A stretch of 64,000 nucleotides of DNA from Leptidea sinapis (GCF_905404315.1 NC_066310.1:3844001-3908000), one strand, 5' to 3'. Positions 34,064-44,490 are shown, numbered from the stretch's first letter. The notes: a model not told the origin generated them from the sequence alone. Program-made: numbers and translations.

Positions 34064-34434
34064 CTTAATATATATAAATTACGTGACACGTTGTTTGTCC
34101 GTGATGGACTCCTCAACTAATGAACGGATTTTAATGCGGATTACTTCATGGAGTGCAGTTTAGTCCAACTTGAGAGATAAGATTTTTTTTTCGATTTGAG
34201 ATCCATAATTATTTTTAGTTCCAATATTTGTTTTATATGGACATATTTTCTATTTATTGAGAGAGAATTTATTGACGCAAGGTTTGACGGTTCCGCTGTG
34301 AAAAATTTCATTATAACAACATGGAGCATACGTTACGAAATAATTCTTGAAGTTTTGAAATATTATTGGCAAATTGCTTTAAAACAGTATTTTCTTTTTA
34401 TTATCTACAGAACAACGTCTGTCGGGTCAGCTAG
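34064..34434 (+). mobile_element. Non-autonomous Helitron with readable empty site
   Basis: 5' TCTTAATATATATAAATTAC, 3' GTCTGTCGGGTCAGCTAG. The flanks GGACTACA (to 34063) and TAAAATA (from 34435) join to GGACTACATAAAATA, the uninterrupted sequence in the first full unit of the surrounding array. This shows insertion between A and T without target duplication. The 95-codon frame at 34196-34483 crosses the element's 3' end and is not a gene. Confidence 0.9.
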
Positions 34435-34794
34435 TAAAATATCTTACAGTCCACTTATCATAGACTTAAGACCGCCCAGATAAAACTAACTAATAGTTTA
34501 TCTTTTCCTACCATAGTCGTCTCCGATAGACCGTGACCGAAGCTGCCATCCATCTTGTGGGGCGCATTCGTTGTCCCTCGACTGAGCGTGGATTTACAGA
34601 GTTCTTATCACGGATTATAATGGATCTTCACAAGTTTGTGGATTTTATGCTGTAGCTAACACGTTAATAAATATTATACAGGATAAAAAGCTTGGGACGG
34701 AGTGCGTTTAAGCTCAAACAGAAAGATTAATAAATTGTAAAGGTGAAAGATTTTTGTTTTTTTTTTATATTTTTGTATAAAAGACATAAGTATC

Positions 34795-35495
34795 CATAGA
34801 AACCATAAAAAGGCATAAAAGGCATTTATTTTCTCAAAATTGATTCCTTTAGTATTCTTTTTGATGTCATTTCTAATAACTACTAGATACTACTACCGCT
34901 TCGGAAACAAATGGCGCTCTGAGAGAGTAGAAGCGGCGCAAGAAACTCTCCCAGCATTCTTTTTTGCGCTCTTTTCAATAAAAATATACAATATTGTACA
35001 ATCATTTCTATCGCTATAAAATAATCACAATCTAGTCCCAGGCTGTCCGATCATTTAGATATTCAGTAGTGGAGTAATAGGATTAACGACAGAGTCATTT
35101 TTTTTATAAAACATTTAAATTTATTTATAGATAATGCTTGAACAGTGGCTGGGACTTTATTATAGAGGTGTATACATTTACCCTTAAAGCTATTATGTAT
35201 CTCATGAAGCCTACTAGAATTAGTTACAAGCAATCCCTTATTTCTAGTGTTATAATAATGAAAATCACTATTAAGTGCAAAAAGGTGACGATTTTTGTGA
35301 ACGTATATTAAATTTTCATAAATAATGACAATGAACAGTCTTAATATTTATTTCTTAAAATTTTTCTTTGAGAGACTTTCTATAACCAAGCTGATATATA
35401 GCACGAACAGCTCTCTGTTGCAGAGCAAACACTATATCAATGTCAGCAGCATGACCCCATAGTAAAATACCGTACGTCATAAGAAAATAATAAGC
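34795..35495 (-). pseudogene. LINE-C ORF2 C-terminus and 3' UTR
   Basis: The minus strand begins MTYGILLWGHAADIDIVFA (about 35425-35480), then LQQRAVRAIYQLGYRKSLKE, then, after frame breaks, TRNKGLLVTNSSRLHEIHNS and FKGKCIHLYNKVPATVQAL (about 35135-35250). This is the usual run of jockey-type ORF2 C-termini. The 3' UTR follows (words TGGCGCTCTGAGAGAG, TACCGCTTCGG on the plus strand) to an end rich in GGCATAAAAGGCATTTA. Stops after KEKF and near 35280 make it dead. Longest copy of the family here; relatives at 11885, 44815, 8700 and 40140. Confidence 0.85.
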
Positions 35496-35664
35496 TTAAC
35501 ATACTAGCGTAATAGACAAACACTCTCCTCATTACGGCGAGACTTAATTTAAATTATTAATGTGTGCTAGTTTTACAGATCTGTTTGTGAGTTAGTAGTG
35601 AAAATACTAATTTTGATTTTGTCAGATTTTGGCTTCAAAGCCAAAGAGTTAAACAAAGCATGCA

Positions 35665-35830
35665 AGATTTTATCAACGATACGTCACTCGAACGATTGGA
35701 TCACTTGGAAAGAGCGCTCGCACAGAATTTCAGAGTTCGCGGGTTCGAGTATGGTTCATAAAATTTTGTTGTCAGTTTTATTTGTGTAATTTTACTTTTG
35801 GTCAATCTCTATGATAAATATTAATAAATG
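35665..35830 (+). mobile_element. SINE-B
   Basis: Upstream part GCATGCAAGATTTTATCAAC, degraded A-box region (GATTGGATCACTTGG), GAGCGCTCGCACAGAAT, and a B-box region TCGCGGGTTCGAGT followed by an altered ATGGTTCATAAAATTT. It shows that the family extends about 40 bp upstream of the tRNA-like head. Confidence 0.75.
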
Positions 35831-36296
35831 GTGTCATATTCACATATACACATTTTTTTATATTCTACAGCATTTTTTTTATCAATAATATAATCTTTTG
35901 AAAATCGAGTGTTTACTGCGTACATAAAATGTAATACAAAATATTTTAGTGAATATTTTCTACGAAAATAAGCACCACGTAAGCAGCGTAGAAGTATCAG
36001 TATTTATCTGTGAAATGTTTCTTAATTTGGATTGTTGCTGTCGATAACAACACAATCTAACACAGAATACGACACCAATATATTTTTTCATTAATATCCG
36101 TTAAAACACAGGACAATTGCGATAAAAACACTAAAATTAAAATGTGGTCCATTTTGACAGGAGACTAATGGACACAAAATTATTTCAAAACGGTTTCACC
36201 GTCCATCTATTCCGTCTCTTTCCCACACCTAGGCTTTTATGTAAGGATAGTTATCTAACTTTCACACAGGATTCTTCTATGAAAATAGTATATAGA

Positions 36297-36325
36297 TATA
36301 TATATATATATATATATGTAATATA
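36297..36325. repeat. TA microsatellite
   Basis: (TA)n of about 14 units, slightly interrupted. Confidence 0.9.
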
Positions 36326-36394
36326 TAGAAACCTAGACTTATAATACACAAGCGTATATACTATCAAAGCGTCCGTGGGAGAAGAACATCGCTA

Positions 36395-36690
36395 ACGGAC
36401 ATAGAGATGGTAATTGATTCAACTGTTGGTAATTGATACGCCCTGCCCATAAGAATACAGTGCCGCACAGGATTCTTGAAAAACCCAAAAATTCTGAGTG
36501 GCATTACAATTGCACTCGTCACCTTAAGACATAAGATGTTAAGTCTCATTTGCCCAGTCATTTCACTAGCTACGGCTCCCTTCAGACTGAAACACAATAA
36601 TGTTTACACATGACTGCTTCACGGTAGAAAAAAGCGCCGTTTTGGTACCCATAATCTAGCTGGCATCCTGTGCAGGAGACTCCCACTGGA
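36395..36690 (-). mobile_element. Rep-B, full length but for the A-rich end
   Basis: From GGTAATTGATACGCCCTGCC to TCCTGTGCAGGAGACTCCCA, with hairpin arms TTCTTGAAAAACCC and GGGTTTTTC-type partners present. The minus frame at 36364-36597 is the recurrent chance frame. Confidence 0.88.
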
Positions 36691-36774
36691 GCCTCCAAAG
36701 TCGTAAACAGTTAGCCACGTTTGTCATTAGCTAATAAGTATTTTGAATACTAAACCAGTAGCTAACGCACATAT

Positions 36775-37045
36775 TAATAATAATAATATTGACACACTTT
36801 TTACACAAATTATCTTGCCCTAAGTTAAGCATATATAGCCTGTGTTGTGGGTTACAAGACAACGATATATTTAATACAATATACTTACTTAAACATACAT
36901 AAATTCATATAAACATACATGACTCGGAAACAAACATCCATATTCATCATATAAATGCTTACACCTACCGGGATTCGAACCCGGGACCTCTAGCTGAGTA
37001 GGTAGGATCGCTAACCACTCGGCTATACAGGTCGTCGTTAATGAC
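36775..37045 (-). mobile_element. SINE-A, full length with A and B boxes
   Basis: Reversed: ATTAATAATAATAATATT tail, body AAGCATATATAGCCTGTGTT, head. On the minus strand the head reads TAGCCGAGTGGTTAGCGATC (A box TAGCCGAGTGG, about 37015-37028) and GGTTCGAATCC (B box, about 36970-36980). Those boxes are a pol III internal promoter derived from a tRNA. There is no intact anticodon arm, so it is a SINE and not a tRNA gene. Best SINE-A copy here. Confidence 0.92.
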
Positions 37046-37644
37046 AAATCAAAATTCACGCATATGCCTGTCAGGTCGTACATACGCTAGTGTATATACT
37101 TATATATACTCTTCGGTTGCGACAAAAGATTAACTTTATCTTGACAACTGGCTTCAATATTTCATCTTGACACATTTACCCATTCTTGAGTAAAAGCGTA
37201 TTGACAAAGGACAGATGTAGGACCGGCCTTAATATTATAGTTTGAGGATTCTCTTTGTCATTTTTGAAGTACCGCGTTTTCCGTATTTTTTTTTATTTAT
37301 TTATTTATTCAATGAACAAAATTATCTTAATATATATTATAATAAAGACATACTCGCAAAACCTCTAAGGTTTATGTGCGAGCGGTAAGTTCGCATTACA
37401 ATAATTGTTTTAATTAATGGCGCGGTTTTGACCCACTTTAAACGGCCAGATTTCATTTAAACTTCGTAGATTTATCAATCACCAATGACAGTACATGAAT
37501 TTGATAAAATTATTCCATTTTTCAATTTGCAAAATAAGATTTTTGTTAATTTATCTAATTTTCATATATCCTCGATAAGGCATAAATTTGGTGTTAATTT
37601 TAAATTTCAACCATTATCTTTGCAATCAAAGCGTGTCTTTTAGT
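37046..37644. other. No gene recognised
   Basis: AT-rich; ATTT-rich tract near 37290-37310. Confidence 0.4.
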
Positions 37645-37930
37645 CTTTTTTTATGTAAATAAGGGACGAGTTGATGGTAATTGATACGCCCTGCCCATTA
37701 CAATGCAGTGCCGCTCAGAATTATTGAAAAACCCAAAAATTCTGAGTGGCACTACCACTGCGCTCGTCACCTTGAGACATAAGATGTTACGTCTCATTTG
37801 CCCAGTAATTTCATTAGCTACGGCATCCTTCATAGCGATACACAGTAATGCTTACACATTACTGCTTCACGGCAGAAATAGACGCCGTTGTGGTACCCAT
37901 AATCTAGCCGGCATCCTGTGTAAAGGATTT
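37645..37930 (-). mobile_element. Rep-B, near full length
   Basis: From TTTATGTAAATAAGGGACGAG to GCATCCTGTGTAAAGGA. A few bases after GGGACGAG (GACGAGCAGGACGTTC) are missing. Hairpin arms GTGCCGCTCAGAATT and AATTCTGAGTGGCAC are clear. Confidence 0.9.
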
Positions 37931-38364
37931 AAACCCACAAAGATTTTAAACTATTTTTATTTATTACAATATAATATGAAATAGCGTGTACCTAAATATG
38001 GAAATGATAGAATTTTTTAACACAATAAACAAGTTCGAAATTTGAATTCATAAAAAAAATTTGATGTTTTTAATTTGTAACATTATTTAGGGCCAGACTA
38101 GTTATATCAAGCATCCTGTTTCCCGTCCCGCCATAAATTAAGTTTAATTCCTTGTTCCTTGCTCCACAAATAACCGACCTCTCATACATAATTACTTACA
38201 ACCCCTCTTACCCTCTTGGCCACGGAAGTTAAACATTTTTGAATGAAATTTAAATATTGAGGTTTATTTATAAAATAAATTAATGCCTCTACAAATTTGA
38301 AATACTTTAATTTATGTGAAGTAATTATCTTATACGCAGTCACAGACTTTTATTGAGGATTTTT

Positions 38365-39087
38365 GAAGTTATACTTCTTAAGGCGCGTTATGAAAAAATG
38401 TTGAGAGTGAAATTTTAAGATGCGCGCGCATCACGTAACGTAACACAAAAGTAATAGGTTGAAGTTGGTTCCTAAAATTTTCTGACGTTTGCGTCATTCG
38501 GTATTTCTTTTTTGGTTTCTTTGTCCATTATTAGGACAGGCAAAGGGTTCAAGCCCATGCAGCCGTATTCATTGTTTAATAATTAATTGTCAAAGCCATC
38601 TTTGCAAGATTTTTACAAAATTGTTCTTTCTAAAAACGTAGAATAGCACGAGGAATAAATAGGTGATAGTTTTTGACGTTCAATAAGTGATTTTCATACT
38701 ATTTTGAATAAAATATTTGAATTTGATCATTTAGATAAAGATTTTTCATACGGTTAATAAAAATATTTAATTAATTGTCGAAGCCATCTTTGCAAGATTT
38801 TTACAAAATTGTTCTTTCTTAAAACGTAGAATAGCACGAGGAATAAATAGGTGATAGTTTTTGTCGTTCAATAAGTGATTTTCATACTATTTTGAATAAA
38901 ATATTTGAATTTGGATTTCATCATTTAGATAAAGATTTTTCATACGGTTAATATAAATATTTAATTAATTGTCAAAGCCATATTTGCAAGATTTTTACAA
39001 AATTGTTCTTTCTAAAAACGTAGAATAGCACGAGGAATTAATCATTTTAATGATTTTTGCATCGCTAGGCCAAAGAAGTATAACTTC
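38365..39087 (+). mobile_element. TIR element carrying internal tandem repeats
   Basis: Ends GAAGTTATACTTCTT (38365) and AAGAAGTATAACTTC (to 39087) are inverted matches. The subterminal part (GATGCGCGCGCATCACG, CCATTATTAGGACAGGC) matches 5050-5372 reversed. Unlike that copy it holds two full and one partial unit of a roughly 190-bp tandem repeat (anchors GTCAAAGCC or GTCGAAGCC at 38589, 38777, 38971). Non-coding. Confidence 0.75.
38581..39053. repeat. Internal tandem repeat, period about 190 bp
   Basis: Units begin at 38589, 38777 and 38971 (periods 188 and 194). Each contains TTTGCAAGATTTTTACAAAA and ACGTAGAATAGCACGAGGAA. The 6-base length difference comes from GGATTTCATCATT versus GATCATT. 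Units are highly similar, so the expansion is younger than the element. Confidence 0.92.
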
Positions 39088-39519
39088 TTATGTACATACA
39101 TAAGTACACGCACAGTTTTTTTAGCCAGCTTATTGTTAAACTAGAGAATAAGAAGCACTTCTAATATGGAATAGACAAACGCATAGTAAGTGGAATAACG
39201 CCCTAATTAGTAAGTAAAACTGACAAATTGATTGCTCTTAGAATAAATTTAAATACACAGCCATACAAATAAACTTGGCATAAAGTTATAACTGAGGAAT
39301 AAACCAAGAATATGCGAAATGTTGGCTATATCGCTGACAACGCTGTCAATACAATGATAACTCTAAAGTTTTCCGAATGTTATGCAGCCTTTCAAACAAA
39401 CACGGGAAACGCTATACGTCCGAATAAGTAATGTGTCTATTTGTAAACATTTTGCACATTCTTGGTTTATTCCCAGGTATAACTTTATGCCAATTTTATT
39501 TGTAAGGCTGGAAAAAAAA

Positions 39520-39830
39520 TCTAATATATAAAATTCTCATGTCGCGGTGTTTGTGGTTGTAGTAGTTGTTTGTAGTCCTTCGAAATGGCTTGACCGATTC
39601 TCATGAAATTTTGAGTGCATATTGGGTAGGTCTGAGAATCCCCCTAAATGTTAAGGGTGGTCCGCGCCATTTTTTTTTTAATTTTTTTTACATTTTTTTT
39701 TAAATTTGTTTGATTATGAGTCAGCATTAAAAAATACATACAACTTCAAATTTTCACCCATCTACGATCAACAGTTACTTTTGTATCGCGATTTTGATAT
39801 CGGCAATACAACGTTTGCTGGGTCAGCTAG
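39520..39830 (+). mobile_element. Non-autonomous Helitron
   Basis: 5' TCTAATATATAAAATTCTCA preceded by A; 3' TTTGCTGGGTCAGCTAG followed by T. The body contains CGAAATGGCTTGACCGATTC, typical of lepidopteran Helitrons as I know them, and a T-rich middle. Confidence 0.88.
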
Positions 39831-40139
39831 TTATAATATAGATATCATAAAATAATGATAAGATTCGTCATTGTCATTGTAAACAATTCCTTACTGTATG
39901 AGACGCGTCTAATAACAATTCAGAATAAAAAATTGAAATGCAAACTATTTATTCCTTGTTTTGCGAATATTTTTTATGACCAGTAACTGAATTTCATTCT
40001 GTTTTTGCGGCACGTATTGTATTGATTACACGTTAACAACGATATTCCTAAAATCAAGGTTTTTGTTTGAATTCAATCATCTTTGATGTGAAATCCAATT
40101 ATTTCATAACTGGGTTTTCGGTTGTATAGAGAATAGCAG

Positions 40140-40600
40140 CTTTGATCGAGGATATTGATACCATTAATACCATCACCGCCGATGTTAATACCATCTTTGT
40201 GCTGCAAAGGAGGGCTATTCGAGCTATTTATAACCTAGATTCTAAAGAATCATTAAGAGAAAAATTTAAAGAAACAACAATTTTGACTGTTGCATCTCAA
40301 TATAATTGTGATTATGTTCTATATGTGTTTTATAAGCAATATTATAAGCACTTTAAGGAATTTTCTATAAACTGCAAATGAAGTGAAAATGTACAAAACA
40401 ATTGTTAAAAACGTTTGTGTGGTAAAGGTAAGGTTAGGTTAAAAAAAAATTTATAACATAAGTGATTTTTTTATGATACCACAGACTGGAAATCGATCGA
40501 ACACCCTCAGGCTATTTAATTCTAAATGTTTATCTGAATATGTTACTTATGATATGAAAAAAATCCCGCTGAGTTTCTTCCTAAGTAGACTGTGTATTGA
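40140..40600 (+). pseudogene. LINE-C-like RT C-terminal fragment
   Basis: A 79-codon frame contains VNTIFVLQRRAIRAIYNLD, SKESLREKFKETTILTVA and YNCDYVLYVFYKQYYKHF, matching the LQxRAxRAIY block of LINE-C plus what usually follows. A later piece, TGNRSNTLRLFNSKC in another frame near 40490-40535, may continue it. Truncated at both ends. Confidence 0.7.
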
Positions 40601-40814
40601 ATTGTTTCCGTGGCAAATCGTGTCGATTTACTATTAGTAGGTATTATCATTATGCGATTATATTTACAAAAAAGTGTTCAGCGCATCTTTTATATTTAAT
40701 AAATATTTTTATCATATTGGCATAATTTTACATAATTTTAATTTAATAATACCCACAGAACAGTCTTTTATCTGTTCTGTGCATATCCCACCAATATATT
40801 TGAGTATCCATAAA

Positions 40815-40977
40815 ACACAGCGGTTAGTGGCCCTACCTACTGAGCTAGAGGTCCCAGGTTCGAATCTCTGTAGGTGCAATCATTTATAATATGATGAATA
40901 TGTATCTTTATTTATGACTCATGGATATTTATATATATTTATGTATGTTTAAGTAAAATTTCTATTAATATTTTAAA
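40815..40977 (+). mobile_element. SINE-A, 3' end interrupted
   Basis: Head GCGGTTAGTGGCCCTACC, B box GGTTCGAATCTC, then AATCATTTATAATATGATGA and TTTATGTATGTTTAAGTAA. The rest of the SINE body is absent, and a Helitron starts at 40978. Confidence 0.85.
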
Positions 40978-41410
40978 CTAGCTGACCTGACAGACCTTGT
41001 TCTGTACATAATAAATATTAAAAAAATCTACGTTCAGAAAAAGTAAAATAACTTAATAGAGATTTTATTTAATAAAATAATATTATTTGTATTAGGTAGC
41101 ACACCTATTGATAGGCTTTAAGTCTATAATATATTATGTTATTAGAAAAAGTTACAAATATATAAAAATTCTAATAAGTTATTCATATTAAACTATTCTT
41201 TCAATTTGATTTCAGAACGACGGGGTACATATCAAAAGAAAAACAAAATTGTTGTTTTTATTTAGTTCCGAGCATTTTCATATTTATTCACATTTAAAAC
41301 CTTCTCTGGGCACCCACAAATAATTCGAGACCAAAATTAGCAAAATCGATTCAACCGTTCTCGAGTTGTAGCGAGACTAACGAACAGCAATTAATTTTTA
41401 AATATATAGA
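40978..41410 (-). mobile_element. Non-autonomous Helitron
   Basis: On the minus strand the 5' end is TCTATATATTTAAAAATTAA preceded by A (41411 complement), and the 3' end is GTCAGGTCAGCTAG followed by T (40977 complement). The interior includes the complement of CTCGAGTTGTAGCGAGACTA, a well-known lepidopteran Helitron word. Both ends exact. Confidence 0.9.
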
Positions 41411-42124
41411 TTGTATAAGCCCCCCCCTCCCCCAAAGAAAATTTTATTAATACCCTTTAAGTGTAATGTGTGCAAAATTACAATAAAGAATCTTATTTAA
41501 ATCCAAGTCTTCAATTCAGTTCAATTAACTGAACGAGTAATCCTTTTATATTAATAGACTCCATATTGTGACTTTAAAAGGGCTCTCTGTGGCAATCCGT
41601 TGCGAAGATCTTCCCAAATTCTATTCGACGGGTTTATTGAAGGAGAATTTAAGAGCGATTCAATTTCTATTTTTCTGACAGCCACTAAGGAAGTGCGGGA
41701 TGTGGCGTGGCTTTAAGTTGAGTTATATTAAGTTTATTGGATTTGTGTGGATTCTCGAACGCGATAATATTATACATTTCGTCAGTTAGTATTTTTCTTT
41801 TTATATAGAATCGGTTTTGACATAATTGATCAGATATATATTTTCGTGTATTAGGTAGATAAAGGTATATGAAAATGAGATAAGGATTTCTGGTGACAGG
41901 CATCGATCGATCGTCATGCTCGCTTAAATGCCTCTGCTTGTGGCGGCGACGTGGGGCGGGTCGTTCCCTTCCCTAAAATATGGTCGAGGGAGGCGATGAC
42001 TGGTCCATGCGTCATGCTCGTTAACGGGTGCTACTCGTGGTGGTTGGATGATCTTGTTACCGGGAGGTCTGCTTGATGTGTTTTTTATTATTATTTCCTT
42101 TAAAGTTAAAGTTATTATATATTT
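41411..42124. other. No gene recognised; GC-rich patch
   Basis: A CCCCCCCCTCCCCC run lies near 41422. Bases 41905-42060 are GC-rich (GGCGGCGACGTGGGGCGGGT) and could be the 3' UTR of the LINE ending at 42527, but no coding similarity was seen. Confidence 0.35.
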
Positions 42125-42527
42125 TATTTTATGAAATGCTCACATAATGCCTCTATTTATTTACGGTATGTGTGGATTGATGCATCTACTATACTCAATA
42201 ACTCTAGTGTTTATAAGTATGAATTTACTATTTTTCTTTTTTTTGACTTACTCGTGTAAGCCTTTCAGTTTTTACATTTGAGTATTTTTGTTGCGTCACT
42301 TTGCATATATTGTAATTGAAATGATTTGTAAAACAATTAAAATGTAAATCTTGACTTAAAAGAGTGACAATGAGTGTCTTGCTACTTCTTCTCATTAGCT
42401 CAACCCTTTACGAAGTAGCGGTAAATTCAATAAGAAACAATGTTTTTATATTTTTTTTTTGACATTCATAAGTGTCGGTTCCGTGACCTACATGAATAAA
42501 GTGTTTTTGAATTTGAATTTGACAAAA
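42125..42527 (+). mobile_element. Tail-D LINE 3' end
   Basis: Forward copy of 33505-33890: GAAATGCTCACATAATGCCT ... CATGAATAAAGTGTTTTTGA then TTTGAATTTGA. AATAAA at about 42493 and the TTTGAATTTGA repeat mark the LINE 3' end. Confidence 0.85.
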
Positions 42528-42595
42528 GTATGTTTACATGTTTTTAATCAGGCAATTTAGTCTTTTTACTCGAGTGGCTTGTGGGTAAATTAATA

Positions 42596-42632
42596 AATAA
42601 ATAAATTAATTAATTAATTGTTTATTAATTAT
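42596..42632. repeat. TTAA-type low-complexity tract
   Basis: Repeated ATAAATTAATTAATTAATTG. Nothing else seen. Confidence 0.7.
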
Positions 42633-42639
42633 TCGCGCG

Positions 42640-42875
42640 GAGCTTATAAATAATGCGTTTAGGAGGCTGTTGGGGCTACCCTGGCGTTAGCGGAATGTTT
42701 GTTGATGCATCTGTCGACGGTTTCCATGCCATAATACGCAAAAAAGCGGTCTCCATGTTGCAGCGTCTACGTGTAAGCAGTAACAGCATCCTAAAGGTGA
42801 TTGCTGCCAGAGCTGACTGTTCCTTCCAGAAACACTGGATACAGTTAGCCCTAGGTTTATAAATATTTTTCACTT
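42640..42875 (+). pseudogene. LINE ORF C-terminal fragment
   Basis: One frame reads NNAFRRLLGLP (about 42650-42683); a shift then gives SGMFVDASVDGFHAIIRKKA and LQRLRVSSNSILKVIAARAD. From memory this pattern (NNAFRxLLGLPR, then SGMF, then RKRxASLxxRxRxSxNSIL) closes the ORF2 of a lepidopteran LINE group whose clade I cannot fix. One frameshift near 42685. Confidence 0.65.
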
Positions 42876-43346
42876 ATAATATTAACATAGTATAAAAAAT
42901 ACTATTACTAATATGTATGGAGATCTCTCTGAATTAAATAATGAAATAAATAAAAATAAATAAATTGTAAAGGCGGAGAAATTGCGTGCTAGTTAGTACA
43001 TTCGTTCGAGTTTCCGGCCTTGCAGGAAACGGCGCAAGTAGGTTGTGCGTGGTGGAAATTTCTATGAAAACAATGTTTTTTTTATTGACAACCTGCGCTT
43101 AGCCGTAAAAATAACCATGCCCAAATTGTTTTCACAAAATAAGAACAAATTCTTCCTCAGACTGTTTTTCTGTATGTCTTCTGGTTTACGATTTCCCCAT
43201 ACTATCCAGTTAAAAAAAAACAAACTACTACAAAACTACGGAAGAAAAATAATTGATAAAAGATTATTTTAATTTAAGTGACTCGTAGAAATCATTATTT
43301 AAAAAAATTTATGACTAAGAACTGTATTTTCTTTGATTAACGCGAG
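42876..43346. other. No gene recognised
   Basis: A 75-codon frame (43045-43272) has no domain. Nothing else. Confidence 0.35.
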
Positions 43347-43708
43347 TGTTACACAATCTTTAAATAAAATACTTTTAAAGGATTAAAACGTATGTAATTG
43401 TAACTGTGTTACAGTAGATTTTTGTGTAAAAGTTACATTTTTATCTGTGTACAGCAAATACCACCTCCGAGGCAATTAATGGCGCTTAACTTCATAATGA
43501 CAACTATGACAAAAACTATCATTGACTCATTTCATCTACAGTCCCCCTGAAATCGAGATCTGGAAAGGTCTAGAAACGTCGGGTGTTAACCCATTTTAGT
43601 TATAAAATAAGAATAAAAAATGTAACTCTTACGCAAAATCTAATGTAAAAATACAGTTACAATTACACGCGTTTTAATTCTTTAAAAGTGTTTAATTTAA
43701 AACACTAA
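43347..43708. mobile_element. MITE with roughly 95-bp terminal inverted repeats
   Basis: Left TIR (GAGTGTTACAC..., ATGTAATTGTAACTGTGTTA, AAGTTACA) is inverted at the right end (TGTAACTCTTACGC, CAGTTACAATTACACGCGTT, AAACACT). The arms extend about 95 bp with mismatches. The interior of about 170 bp includes CCTGAAATCGAGATCTGG. No coding. A fragment sits at 18840-18965. Confidence 0.78.
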
Positions 43709-44140
43709 GAACTGCTTTGTTTGCTATTCGACCGCTGTAAGAATTACGTTCCGAATTTCATGTATAAAAGCATCTTAGATTCAGTGTGCATCGCTATTGT
43801 CACTATTGAGATGCATTGATCCCGAACTAAAGCTAGCAGCTGCTCCCCCGTGTACGAAACTACCTATTTACATGTAACATTTCTGTTCAGATATTCTGTG
43901 TTACCGATGGCTTTTCAGCTTTACTTTGTGACCTATTTCATACAGAAATATATTACAAATTTAGTTGCTTGCTTGCACAAATGACATCTGAATTTATATA
44001 GATACACGTGCTGACTCGGCATACGTTGCTTTACTTATAAACCTTACCTTATAAACTAAGTACTCCTCACCTCTCATTGTGAATGATCTCATAGTTACGC
44101 AACACGGTTTACACAAAGTTTATGTGGCACGTCAATGGTG

Positions 44141-44192
44141 ACTCGAGCCAGTCTCGAACAATGTGTGAACATTGTTCGAGACTGGCTCGAGT
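44141..44192. repeat. Perfect palindrome, 24-bp arms, 4-nt loop
   Basis: Left arm 44141-44164 (ACTCGAGCCAGTCTCGAACA...), loop GTGA 44165-44168, right arm 44169-44192. All 24 pairs are complementary. It does not sit in any repeat family I recognise. Confidence 0.95.
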
Positions 44193-44321
44193 ACGCCCAC
44201 TTGGTCGTAGTATTAGCTGCCGCAATTATTGTCCCATGGTTTAGTAATTTTAATGGTTTATGATGTATTAATTTAACATGTTGGTGGAATTGATTCCAAG
44301 TGATCCCTTTAGTGTATAATG

Positions 44322-44490
44322 AGAGGTGGTGATCACTTAGCATTAGGAGTCAAGTGATCTGTTTGTCCTCCTTTTACAAATAATAACGTAAATTTATTGA
44401 TGTAGGCGTTACTTTGCGGAAATCCATAATTATACAAATGATTTGAGTTTTCTTTAGTGTTAATTCCGCCAATATTTGTTACACGAGGCA
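44322..44490 (+). mobile_element. LINE-A tail followed by unclassified repeat
   Basis: Bases 44322-44385 are the last part of the LINE-A 3' UTR (GGTGGTGATCACTTAGC, GTTTGTCCTCCTTTTA). Bases 44395-44490 are the repeat also flanking the 28.2-kb LINE-A copy (GGCGTTACTTTGCGGAAATC, TGATTTGAGTTTTCTTTAGT). Confidence 0.75.

Larger units (their letters stand above)
33290..34470. repeat. Tandem array (unit about 145 bp) with nested insertions
   Basis: The unit contains TCACCTTGTTGACCAGAC, ACAGAAATATTGATACAG and a block like AATTACAGTCCACTT. Copies: partial 33290-33362, 33363-33504, 33893-34044 and partial 34045-34063 plus 34435-34470. A Tail-D LINE end (33505-33890) splits the array between units. A Helitron (34064-34434) splits the last unit. 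Unit anchors CACCTTGT at 33303, 33447 and 33985 give the period once the LINE insertion is removed. Confidence 0.82.

Noticed and set aside
34510..34600. Possible RTE fragment (CCATCCATCTTGTGGGGCGC)
   Set aside because: Only one short word matches; the surroundings do not continue the RTE sequence.
36958..37040. tRNA-like sequence on the minus strand
   Set aside because: No proper anticodon or acceptor stems, and the downstream body is shared with two other copies: SINE-A head.
40425..40450. GGTTAGG-like words resembling insect telomere repeat TTAGG
   Set aside because: At most two imperfect units; no array.
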